Assembly: GCA_018398585.1 (NCBI GenBank)
Contig: JAGTTD010000009.1
Coordinates: 13,087,193 to 13,151,192 of the forward strand
Length of the DNA stretch: 64,000 nucleotides
Direction of reading: 5' to 3'
Source of the DNA: Simmondsia chinensis
Lineage: Eukaryota; Streptophyta; Magnoliopsida; Caryophyllales; Simmondsiaceae
Positions 55,588 through 64,000 of this stretch are shown here, piece after piece. Under the pieces are notes generated by a model. The model made no database searches, had not been told where the DNA came from, and was given only the letters and a program-made list of their open reading frames with translations. The position numbers were made by a program, and so were the translations under genes. Every line of letters starts with the position of its first letter. Position 1 is the stretch's first letter.

Positions 55588-57468
55588 TATTCGAATTGGT
55601 GTCCTGGAAAACCTAATTAATTAGTTTTAAATATTAAATAAATAAAATTTGTTTTATTGATTTATTGTCTGATTATGTTCTTCAAGACAAATATGTGTGT
55701 GATTGTTTTTCATATTTGGTTTAAGTGGTCAATGAGATTGAACCACATATAGACTTAGATCAAATTAGTGATAAGTTTTCAAAGTATGCTCTTAGTCAGT
55801 GATAAGTTTGGACAATTTGTCTAATAAGACTATAATATGATACTTTTGATGACTTGTCTTGGTCATTTGGATAGGATCCAAGAGTATTATATTGGTGTTG
55901 TCAATAAGAGTGGAATATTGAGCAGAACCACTTGAATTAGTTGTTTTCTTTAACTACTATCAGAGATAATTAATTATGTAAGATGATAACTTTAAACCTA
56001 AGAAATAGTCTAAACTTGCGCACGGATAATTCGTTATGTGCCAAAAGGATTATTCAAAATGCATTGATTTGAATCTTATTTGCGTTGTGTAACGGCATCA
56101 AATGTAGCGAGAAAAGTTGTTTTACGTGAAATTCATAGTCTCTTATGAGATGATGTCCCCTTTGTTAATTCGTAAATATACGAATAAATTTTAGAATCAT
56201 TGGCCAAAGTATTCCATATACTAGATATTAAGGATTAATGTTGAAATTGTTTTTGTATTATTAAATTTTTTGAGAAAGTCAAGTTGAGAACTACTGCGAA
56301 AGATGTGAGAAAAGTAACAATAACAGTTGGAGTTATTTTTTGCTCCCTAATATTTAATAAATAGGGTCAGTTGTCGTAATAAAAGTTATTTGAGAAATTT
56401 TTAAGTGATTATATTTAACTCTAGAGTGCAGTAAAATTTAGTAGCGAAATTAAGTCTTAATAGATGGTAATCAATAGTTATCATGAAATAATAATGAGAT
56501 TTGATCCATTTGGAGTTAGAGTTAGATTGTTTTCGAGATCCTTTGACAAGCCTTAACTTTAGTATTGTTTGAAAATATTTAAAAACTAATTTATGAGATA
56601 AATAAATATTTATGTTAAATAAATATTTATAAGATAAATATATAATTCGATAAATTATATTATATTTAAACAAATAAAAATAAAAATAAAAAAGGGAGGA
56701 AAGTGGAACAACCACACAGCTCCTCGGGTGCAGCGCAAGCAGAGGGATTCAGCAATTTATTTTTGGCTGAGTAGGGCGCTACACACACGAAGATTTCAAA
56801 AATTAAAAAGAGAAAACAAGGGTCGCTGACGTCAGCGATCGAGTAGTTCAACGTGAAATGTACGCGAAATTGTGCAAACGTCTAGATTATGTCAGCAGCC
56901 CTTTTTTTGGATATAAGCATGCGTTTGCGTGTAACTTTGAGTCTCATATTTTTGTGCACCTACATAATTTTAGTATTTTTAAGTATATAAATAGTAATAT
57001 TGAATAGGTAATTGGTGATTCTGATTAAATATGTGTATCGACACACAAATTTGCTGGTAATTTTAAGTACATAATTAATGATATTGTATACACGGGTGGT
57101 GATCTCGAGTATATATTTTTGAGTCTAGGCATCTGCAGCATGGTTTTCTCCTTCCACGAAAAACATCAAATTGTTTTAGGAATTTTATAAATTATGGTTT
57201 AGCATAATTTTTCTGAGAAATTATTTTTTTAAATGATTAAAGAAAAAATTTTGTTTCAAAATTTTTTCTAGCTTAAATATTTTTAAGATTTCACACTTTC
57301 AATGATAGAAAAGGTAATGCGAAGAAGACTTTTAGGTGTTCAGAAGTCTTCTTCTAATTTTAGATTTTTCAAGTCGGAGATGGGATTATCGCTTCAGATA
57401 TGTCTAAATTAAATATTTTATATTTAATTTATTTTTTTCTTATTTCGTTTATTCTACATATACTATGT

Positions 57469-57499
<31 letters not shown>

Positions 57500-57655
57500 G
57501 GTCAAATTATGAACCTATTAGAATAAGATTTAGATCTAATTAAATAGTTTAATCAGGATACGGTGTTAGATTTAAAATTAAGAATTTTAAATTTGTTTTT
57601 TCACTGCGCCCACTCAAGTCGTTTACAAAAAATATTTTAAAATATGTTCCCAACA
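55588..57655 (+). repeat. Copia G-family LTR, plus orientation (2068 bp)
   Basis: Begins TATTCGAATTGGTGTCCTGG (terminal G lost) just after the polypurine tract and ends ATGTTCCCAACA. It contains the AGTTAGAGTTAGATTG block related to the GAGGCTTGCGCAGG region of A and B in the other orientation, GCTGACGTCAGC at 56826, and a T-run (57478-57500). It serves as the reference copy for the G fragments. Confidence 0.85.
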
Positions 57656-58199
57656 ATTACATCAAATGATGAGTATCAAATACAATTTAAGTTATTAAGC
57701 GACTCAAATATCGTGTTAAGTATTGATTCGTGTATTATTTGGTACTTAAACATGAATTGCGGTACAGGTGGGTGGAAAACTGGTAAGAAAAGATAAGAGA
57801 TTGAGCATAAAAAATTGGCAATACTATATGTTAAAAAAGGTGTTTAGTTTTTAACGATTAACAAATTTAATTTTTCCAGCCAAAATTGTGCTGCTTTGGA
57901 GACCCTATCAACGACAGGGTTTGTGGTAGAATCAACCACCTCATTTTTTGCCCGTCTTTAAAATCCCATCAAATATCACTCTTTAATGATGATGTTTTTA
58001 TCCTGTAGCAACTACACACAGCATACACACTTTTAATGATAAAAGAGATATTCTAGTTGTTAAAAGCCAACTTCCTTGTAGACATACGAGGTTTGAGTAC
58101 ATCTGCACGGAGCAGTAATACGATAGTTGATCCGTTGTCTTATGAAGACGATGACATAGGCTTGATTTGTTATTCTTCTCAAGTGCTTGAACCACCAAT
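57656..58199. repeat. 544-bp segment between inverted G LTR ends (copy 2)
   Basis: About 80-85% identical by eye to 41544-42087, including the ACGACAGGGTTTGTGGTAGA, TCATTTTTTGCCCGTC and GGAGCAGTAATACGATA blocks. Flanked by LTR(+) end on the left and LTR(-) end on the right, as in copy 1. Confidence 0.7.
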
Positions 58200-58393
58200 T
58201 GTTGGGAACATATTTCATAAATATTTCTCTAAACGGCTTGCGCAGACACCGCAAAAAATCAATTCAAAGTTCTAAAGCCTTGACTTAATTAAATTATTTA
58301 ATTAGATTTGGATCTTACTCTAATTACACTATTTAGTTAGATTTAAAATTCATTATTTTAAATCTAAAGTTTTGACCTAATTAAATTTTTTAA
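58200..58393 (-). repeat. G-family LTR end, minus orientation, truncated
   Basis: 194 bases of the LTR 3' end (TGTTGGGAACATATTT onward) with a short internal repetition (TAAATTATTTAATTAGATTTGG / TTAAATTTTTTAATCATG). It breaks into another partial copy of the 544-bp segment at 58394. Confidence 0.7.
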
Positions 58394-58580
58394 TCATGTT
58401 GCCAACTACAAACGGTGCACGCACTTTTAATGATAAAAAAGATATTCTGGTCGTTAAAAGCCAACTTTCTTGTAAAACATACGAGTTTTGAGTATAGTTG
58501 TAAGGAGCAGTAATACGATTTTTGATTCGTTGTCTTATGTTGACTATGATATAGGCCCGATTCATTATTCTTCTCAAGTG
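58394..58580. repeat. 544-bp segment, partial copy 3 (split by element H)
   Basis: Matches 58010-58200 (GCACTTTTAATGATAAAAAAG, GGAGCAGTAATACGAT). Continues after H at 60105-60128. Confidence 0.7.
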
Positions 58581-58818
58581 TGATACATGTATTAGTGATA
58601 GATAAAAGTGTAGTTAGTTGAGTTAGTTGAGTTGTTGGGTGAATTAGTATAAATACTTGTAACAAATATCAAATTAGGCATGGAATAACAAACAAGATCT
58701 TTCTCCTTCCTCTCTCTTCCTCTAAACCGTAACCCTAATTCTCTCTCCATCTCTTTCTCTCTCTAATTCTTCACTATTATTCATCAAATTCTAGATACAA
58801 TCCTAATTGAATGTATCA
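58581..58818 (+). repeat. 5' LTR of element H (238 bp)
   Basis: TGATACATG ... TGTATCA, with the TATA-like TATAAATA at 58648. Seven differences by eye to the 3' LTR (about 3%). Followed by TTTGGTAACAGATC, a variant of the initiator-methionine-tRNA binding site. Confidence 0.95.
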
Positions 58819-59577
58819 TTTGGTAACAGATCTCAGGTTCGTGCTGCGTTTTCTTACTCAATCACGGTGGATGGCACACGAAGTGTTACAGATTTGTGTC
58901 TGATTGAGGCTCGATTGGACAATATTGAGGCTCGTTTACATCGTTCCATGGATGAGACGTTCCAAGCAATTAAATCGGATCGCACTTCAATTAAGCAAGG
59001 ACAAGGCAAGATTATGGATCTTTTGCAAGAAATTTGTCAAAGAAGATTGGCATCTAGTGAAGCTACACTTGCGGCAAGGGTTATTTGTGTTATCTATCCT
59101 GTAAATGAGGATATCCTTTACCAAGTATTCTCTCCATTTGGGGCACTTGAAGAAATCAAAATAATCTCATCATCAATTTTAGAGGTTAAAGCTCAAGTCC
59201 GTTTTTCATCAAGAGCTAATGCAACTTCTGCATTTTCCTTACATGGAAGAGCTATATATGATGGTTGTTGTTATATGGATATTCAAATTCTCAATCTTGA
59301 GCCTCAAGTATATAAGACGCAAAAACCTATTGGAGATGTACATGTTGCCTCATTAAATTGCTACAAACAACATGTAGTTCATGAAGTGAACGCACTTCAT
59401 GTCAAGAGTGATTTCTGTACTAAAAATGGCGGTAAAATTTCAACAAATGAAGTTGAAAATAGTGTTCTAGTCTCTTGTATTGAAGTTTTTGAGCCTAAAC
59501 CTCCTAGTGAAGTTGTTGGTACTACATGGCTGAAGAAACATAACATGGCCACTATCGACAAGGATTCGAGCATTTAG
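58819..59577 (+). CDS. Element H ORF: gag-like N-terminus fused to a PTB-type RRM
   Basis: Frame open from 58807 (non-ATG) to the stop at 59575; the first in-frame ATG is 58948, giving about 209 codons. The N-terminal part (DNIEARLHRSMDETFQAIKSD, 58918-58980) looks like a coiled coil of the kind found at gag starts. Codons for VICVIYPVNEDILYQVFSPFG, LEEIKII, VRFSSRANATSAFSLHGR and AIYDGCCYMDIQI (59080-59290) closely follow an internal RRM of plant polypyrimidine tract-binding proteins, nuclear RNA-binding splicing regulators. The C-terminal part is unrecognised, and ends TTWLKKHNM. The RNP motifs typical of other RRMs are weak, as in PTB. Whether it is translated or selected is unknown. Confidence 0.72.
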   Translation, partial: FGNRSQVRAAFSYSITVDGTRSVTDLCLIEARLDNIEARLHRSMDETFQAIKSDRTSIKQGQGKIMDLLQEICQRRLASSEATLAARVICVIYPVNEDILYQVFSPFGALEEIKIISSSILEVKAQVRFSSRANATSAFSLHGRAIYDGCCYMDIQILNLEPQVYKTQKPIGDVHVASLNCYKQHVVHEVNALHVKSDFCTKNGGKISTNEVENSVLVSCIEVFEPKPPSEVVGTTWLKKHNMATIDKDSSI

Positions 59578-59866
59578 AGGAAATTTGATGAGGACTTAGA
59601 AATAAATGAAATTTTCGGAGTTTCTAGTAAAGATGAGACAGCAGAAGAACTTCGGGATGATCCTTCATCCAAGGCTACAATAGAATTTCATGTAGAGATG
59701 TCTCAACTTCAAAACTTTGTCAATCAGATATTCGTCTTTGATCCTGGTGGAGAAATGTTTAAGGGACTCATAACTGCGCCCTTTGTTGGCACGAATGCTA
59801 CGAGTTCCAGATTTGTTTCCTGGATTTTCGACCTTGAGGGCAAGTTCGTTGTTGAGCGGGGGGTAA
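59578..59866 (+). pseudogene. Element H: downstream coding-like remnant and polypurine tract
   Basis: After the stop at 59575 the same frame continues without further stops to the LTR (FDEDLEINEIFGV, EMSQLQNFVNQIFVFDPGG, RFVSWIFDLEGKFVVERG). So the TAG at 59575 may be a single mutation in a frame once about 100 codons longer. I do not recognise the family. Confidence 0.5.
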
Positions 59867-60104
59867 TGATACATGTATTAGTGATACATTAAAGTGTAGT
59901 TAGTTGAGTTAGTTGAGTTATTGGGTGAATTAGTATAAATACTTGTAACAAATATCAAATTAGGCATGGAATAACAAACAAGATCTTTCTCCTTCCTCTC
60001 TCTTCCTCTAAACCCTAACCCTAATTCTCTCTCTATCTCTTTCTCTCTCTAATTCTTCACTATTCTTCATCAAATTCTAGATACAATCCTAATTGATTGT
60101 ATCA
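59867..60104 (+). repeat. 3' LTR of element H (238 bp)
   Basis: Same length as the 5' LTR, TATA-like TATAAATA at 59934, ends TGTATCA followed by AAGTG. Confidence 0.95.
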
Positions 60105-60128
60105 AAGTGCTTGAACGACCAGTTGTTT

Positions 60129-60405
60129 GGAACATATTTCGAAATATTTACCCAAACGGCTTTAGCGGGTGTAGCAAAAAATAATTTAAAATTCTTAATT
60201 TTAAATCTAAAGCCTTAACCTAATTAAAATATTTAATTAGATCTAGATCTTATTCTTATAGAATTGTAATATGACATACAAAAATATTGAATAAAACAAG
60301 TGTAAATATAGTATGTAGAATAAACGAAATAATGAAAAACTAAATTAAATATTAAATGCTTAATTTAGACATACTTTAAGCGTGAATCCCAACTCCAACT
60401 TGATG
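60129..60405 (-). repeat. G-family LTR end, minus orientation, truncated (277 bp)
   Basis: TGTTTGGAACATATTTCG onward, matching 42088-42314 and 57380-57655 in reverse. At about 60405 it jumps into copia pol, so the LTR start and RNase H are missing. Confidence 0.7.
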
Positions 60406-61236
60406 TTTCATCACCCTAACCTATTGGTCTACATCTTTGCACTTAATAGCTTCATTATAGTCTAGAGGATCAGATTCACCATTTTTCTTAACCGTTAAGA
60501 TTGAAAACATGAATCTGTTAGGTGACCATGTCCATCCTCTCGCCACACTAAAGCTCTCATGGACTTAGTGTGACAACAACTCGATTGAAGATATATCTAA
60601 TGTATCATCTATGCTATACTTGTATCATGCTGTTGAGACATAGTATCTCATACCGTTAATCTATCCAACGCAAGTTATATCTTGTACTTTTAGAACACTT
60701 TCTAAAACCTCGTACATAACAAACCTTTTGATATGTAGAAATGACTCATCATATGAATCTTACCATATTCAACAACACATTATTGATCATTTCTACAATT
60801 TCTGTAATAAAGAAAAATAAGAATTCTCTAGAAACCATCACTTTGATTTGATCAAAGTGACTTGATATATTAAGTAACTCATCCCAACTTTAGTCTTTAA
60901 TTCTTTAAACCTTTCAAAGAATTCAAGACTTCTGTCTTCATAGGTATATCCATATATCAACTAATTTAGTAGTCATTCACAAACACTTAATGAAATACTC
61001 ATCGCTTCTACTCACTTGAATGTTTAGAAGTCCATAAACATTTTATTAACAAGTTCTAGGGGCTTAGTGGTTCTACTACCTTTACTATTAAAGCCTCTTG
61101 CAATCACCATTAATTCGTACATGATTCATATACTGGTTATCATTTTTACACTTAATGATTCCATAAGGCAAATCAAACCAATTTTCAATCATACTAGATT
61201 AATATGACCTAGGATTAAGTGCAACTTAAAATCTAT
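60406..61236 (-). pseudogene. Right-hand copia: integrase-RT linker and integrase remnant
   Basis: Minus-strand sequence matching 53030-53590 (CTTAATAGCTTCATTATAGT; CTTGATATATTAAGTAACTC; TTAGTAGTCATTCACAAACA). Also carries the ~230-bp piece 60580-60810. The frame is destroyed. At 61237 a SINE is inserted. Confidence 0.65.
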
Positions 61237-61246
61237 ATTGGTTTCC

Positions 61247-61407
61247 AGATGTACGCAGCCTTCCCCCTTCAGGGTGTTAACCTAAACAGAGGCTGCTTCC
61301 CAATGCCCCCAACCTAAAGGTGAGGACTTCCCAGGAAGTCATCCATCCTGATACTACTCTCGTCTGTAAGCAGGAGCCCTTGAGGCACTGGGTATTAAAA
61401 AAAAAAA
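61247..61407 (+). mobile_element. 5S-headed SINE copy with inverted 5' part (twin-priming structure)
   Basis: The first part (61247-61363) is antisense: body (GTACGCAGCCTTCCCCCTTC) then 5S (GACTTCCCAGGAAGTC, ACTACTCTCGTC). The last part (61366-61395) is the sense 3' end (GCAGGAGCCCTTGAGGCACTGGG), followed by an A-tail. Target duplication: ATTGGTTTCC (61237-61246) and ATTGATTTCC (61408-61417). The uninterrupted site is visible at 53584 (CATTGGTTTTCG). Confidence 0.8.
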
Positions 61408-61417
61408 ATTGATTTCC

Positions 61418-62600
61418 GGAAATTCTTCTTTTAGCGTAACTTGTATTAGACTAAAAAATTGCCACTAATGTAGTTTTATTAAAATTAAGTCAACTATCTA
61501 CCAATATACCTTCGAAATAAATATTTTATTTATACAGATACCAGTTTATTTTTCTAAAAAATAACTGAAAAATAATTTGAAAACAAATAGTCGGTAGAAA
61601 TCAAATTTTTAAAGTACATTAAAACAGTTATTCAAATAGAAAACTACATTCCTTGACTTAAACTACTATCTCTTTATGCCCTTACCAAAAGCCCTTTCAC
61701 CAGAACACTAGTGAACTGCGTACCAGTTACAACTAGAGGAGATAGGACATCGTATTCCTTGTCATGTAGGCTTTCAATCTTGGCAACAATAGTAACTAAT
61801 GTACCTAGGTAATTTCTTTTAAAGTCTAATGCTTTTATAAATAAAAAAATAAAACAATTTTAACATGTTTTATTTTACCTTTTTGAGTTTCTTAATTCCT
61901 GAGATAGACGCTTACACTAAGTGGATTCCTCCCTTAGTTCTCATGCCACATTTTCTCTCAAATCGTACTGTCATAAGTTTAGACAATGAGCAGTATCTAT
62001 TGTTCAATGTATCAAGCGTAAACCGATTAAATGGCCTTGATAGGCAAATCAGGGTCACATCCTATTAAGATTGGCTTTTTTTGGCATCAAGAATTCAAGT
62101 TCAACTAAATAAGTTATCATCATTTGACATGTTCTTGAGCTGAACTTTCTTAACACAATCATGTGTTTGTCGTCTTTCTCATTAGCTGTTCTCATACTAC
62201 TAGTTCTCTAATTAAATACTTCATTCAAATATCTGATCATCTCTAATACAGTTGAATTTTCAAGTATCAAATACTAGAACACATTCAACATCTAATGTTC
62301 AAATGTTCCATCCGACTAACTCATTAGTCGAGTTTAACATTCCTAATGTTCTTTTCAACTTAGCATATATACTAGTAGGAAGCTAGACAATTCTCAGCAT
62401 CTACAAGTGCTCTCACATGTATTAAGGCATATTAAATTTCTATGAACATAATAGAATAAACAAGTAGCACACATAATAGTATTGATAGCGATGCATAAGA
62501 TAACAGCCAATCTAAAATCGAGACAGTAAACAAGTCATATAACATAAAAGATTCTTTTCTTACTTTTAGCAAACAATGAAATTTCGGAGTTTACAATCCG
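61418..62600 (-). pseudogene. Right-hand copia: degraded gag/protease region
   Basis: The order on the minus strand is leader, gag, pol. The stretch 61690-61800 reads AKIESLHDKEYDVLSPLVV-like codons on the minus strand, and 62100-62420 carries long repeats of AACATTC/CTAATGTTC words. Parts of 61430-61570 match 53610-53760. No intact domain. Confidence 0.45.
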
Positions 62601-63520
62601 ACACTTACATGTATGCCGTGGTGACCCAACCAAAATACCCAAAACAACCCGTTGGCGAGGCCGAATTGATATATTAGAAGGATGGAAACGTTTCACAATA
62701 AATATGTTTTCTTGTAAACTCTTTACTAAACCTATTTAATACACCACTCTTCCCTCAGCCTCTAAGGTCATACAATAGAGCTCCTAAGGGAGGCTAGTAG
62801 AGACCCTAATCAAGTGTATGTTGCTACCTCGACATCCATACACATCCACAGAGTACTCCTCGTCGGTGTCGCCACACCCATTTTTCCTGCACTTCAGTAT
62901 ATCATAAGAGATTTAACCTTGTATTCTACAAATGAACGCCCTCCTCGAGGAGTTGTGCCCATGTACTATACTATTAGACCAGTAACGGAGGCCATGAGCA
63001 TTCATTTAGAAGCTCGCTTCTATTTGATATTTTGAGTCTTATGAACTAATCAATAATTTTTAGCAAATAAACAAAGCATGAAATCCACCTGACCTTTCTT
63101 TGTGTGTGCAACGATGAGCTAACTAATCTACTTGTTACTCCATGGGACAGGGAGTTACGAGTTATCAGTAAGTTGAGAACTATTCTCAATTGATATGTTT
63201 TCTCAACATAATTAACTTACTGTTTCGACCTTAGCCTCTAAGACAGTATCAAAATGCTCTCTAGGAGATTATCATACTGTCCTTCTACTCCATGGATACA
63301 CGAACACGGATGTTTTCTCATACCTCCATCTATCCTAAAGAAGTATAACCTTGTATTCCACGAACAAGCGCCCTCCTCGGGAAGTAGGGCCTATCTACTA
63401 TACTATTATATCGGCAATGGAGACTGTGAAGAAACAACTATTGTACCTCGCTTCCACTTGAAATTTTCAATGGTGGATCTTTCTTTTAAATTTAACTATC
63501 TCACAATCAATAATTAAAAT
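62601..63520 (-). repeat. Right-hand copia leader with the conserved block duplicated
   Basis: Two successive versions of the leader block of A and B: 62620-63040 (GGCGAGGCCG, AGAGCTCCTAAGGGAGGCTA, ACCAGTAACGGAGGCC) and 63100-63460 (TTACTCCATGGGACAGGGAG, GGCAATGGAGACTGTGAAG, CCTCGCTTCCACTTG). No coding frame. Confidence 0.65.
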
Positions 63521-63914
63521 CACATTCTAAATTTTATTTAACCATTAATTAAAACCCTAATCATATTAGGTTCCTTTAGTTATCCAACCTATGTAATCTA
63601 ATCTCATTAGGTACATTACGAGAATTTTCCTTTCAAATAACTCAACTATTAAATTTTCTAATCATTAAGCCAATTAGAAAAAAATTTATGAGGTAGCAAC
63701 CAAGGCTTGGAGGTAAGCTAGCATTGGCGAGTAGGTTGGCGAGAAGGACCTTGGCGGGATGACGGGTTCAACGCGGTGGCAACTGGCAGCAAGATTCCAG
63801 AGGTGATTTTAGCAATTTTAGCCATGATCCTTAACAAATTTATTCATTTCCTTATTTGGTGATTTTGTTCCTTAATTATTGTAATTTTGAATTCAAATCT
63901 TCCACTATATAATT

Positions 63915-63915
<1 letters not shown>
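63521..63915. other. Right end of the window, no gene visible
   Basis: A/T-rich leader remnant (TTAATCATATTAGG units) changing near 63690 to GC-richer sequence (GGCGAGTAGGTTGGCGAGAAGG, 63728-63750) of unknown identity. Probably a junction between the copia leader and other DNA. Confidence 0.35.

Positions 63916-63957
<42 letters not shown>
63916..63957. repeat. Homopolymer of 42 G
   Basis: Uninterrupted G run. Tracts this long are rare in plant genomes and error-prone in sequencing; it may be real or an assembly artefact. Confidence 0.9.
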
Positions 63958-63959
<2 letters not shown>

Positions 63960-64000
63960 GATTTGTGTTTAGGTGAGCGAATTTCTCCTGATTTAAAGTG

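Larger units (their letters stand above)
58581..60104 (+). mobile_element. Miniature LTR retrotransposon H with a captured PTB-like RRM (1524 bp)
   Basis: Two 238-bp LTRs, perfect target duplication AAGTG (58576-58580, 60105-60109), PBS after the 5' LTR and a G-rich polypurine tract (GAGCGGGGGGTAA, 59854-59866) before the 3' LTR. The internal 1048 bases hold one long frame but no protease, RT or integrase, so it must be mobilised by another element. It is the youngest-looking LTR element in the window. Confidence 0.93.

Overview
This window is an intergenic, transposon-packed piece of a plant nuclear genome, most likely a eudicot. The evidence is Ty1/copia and Ty3/gypsy retrotransposons, Mutator-like DNA transposons (MULEs) with 9-bp target duplications, a plant mobile domain (PMD) gene, 5S-derived/Au-like SINEs, and a fragment that resembles the plant m6A-writer subunit VIRILIZER. 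I see no intact host gene. Almost every coding stretch is a broken transposon gene; the least damaged frame is a 256-codon ORF inside a very small LTR element. The species cannot be named from the sequence.

Layout, left part (1-33.7 kb): a stack of nested insertions. An old minus-strand Ty3/gypsy element (27.2-~32.2 kb, continuing outside the left edge) is split by copia element B (5' LTR 25498-27231, internal part 20460-25497 plus 794-1421, 3' LTR 1-793, which leaves the window). B is split inside its reverse transcriptase/RNase H region by copia element A (1422-20459), flanked by the perfect 5-bp duplication AAAAC. The 3' LTR of A is itself split (2520/12813) by about 10.3 kb. That insert holds a MULE whose inverted ends carry about 57 copies of an ~84-bp palindrome-bearing repeat, a VIRILIZER-like gene fragment, a 2-kb palindromic MULE (K) inside that fragment with a 9-bp target duplication, and a 5S-headed SINE.

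Middle (33.7-38.9 kb): a complete but frameshifted Ty3/gypsy chromovirus E with ~297-bp LTRs and the target duplication TTTAG.

Right part (39.2-63.6 kb): fragments of one copia LTR family (G) in alternating orientation. One minus-strand LTR (42088-52083) is cut by a solo LTR (TSD ATATA), a MITE, and a 7.2-kb MULE J (TSD TCACACTGT) that carries both a transposase and a multi-exon PMD gene. Two copia fragments then lie head to head (52.1-55.6 kb). Further right is a 1.5-kb LTR element H (TSD AAGTG) that has picked up a PTB-like RRM segment, a SINE copy with the signature of twin priming, and another degraded copia with a duplicated leader block. The last 100 bases contain a run of 42 G.

How the parts work together: they are independent parasites inserted into each other, not a pathway. 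Boundaries are strongest where TSDs, terminal repeats, primer-binding sites and polypurine tracts agree (A, E, H, I, J, K, twin-primed SINE), and weakest for the oldest gypsy element F, the left MULE's junctions and the G fragments.
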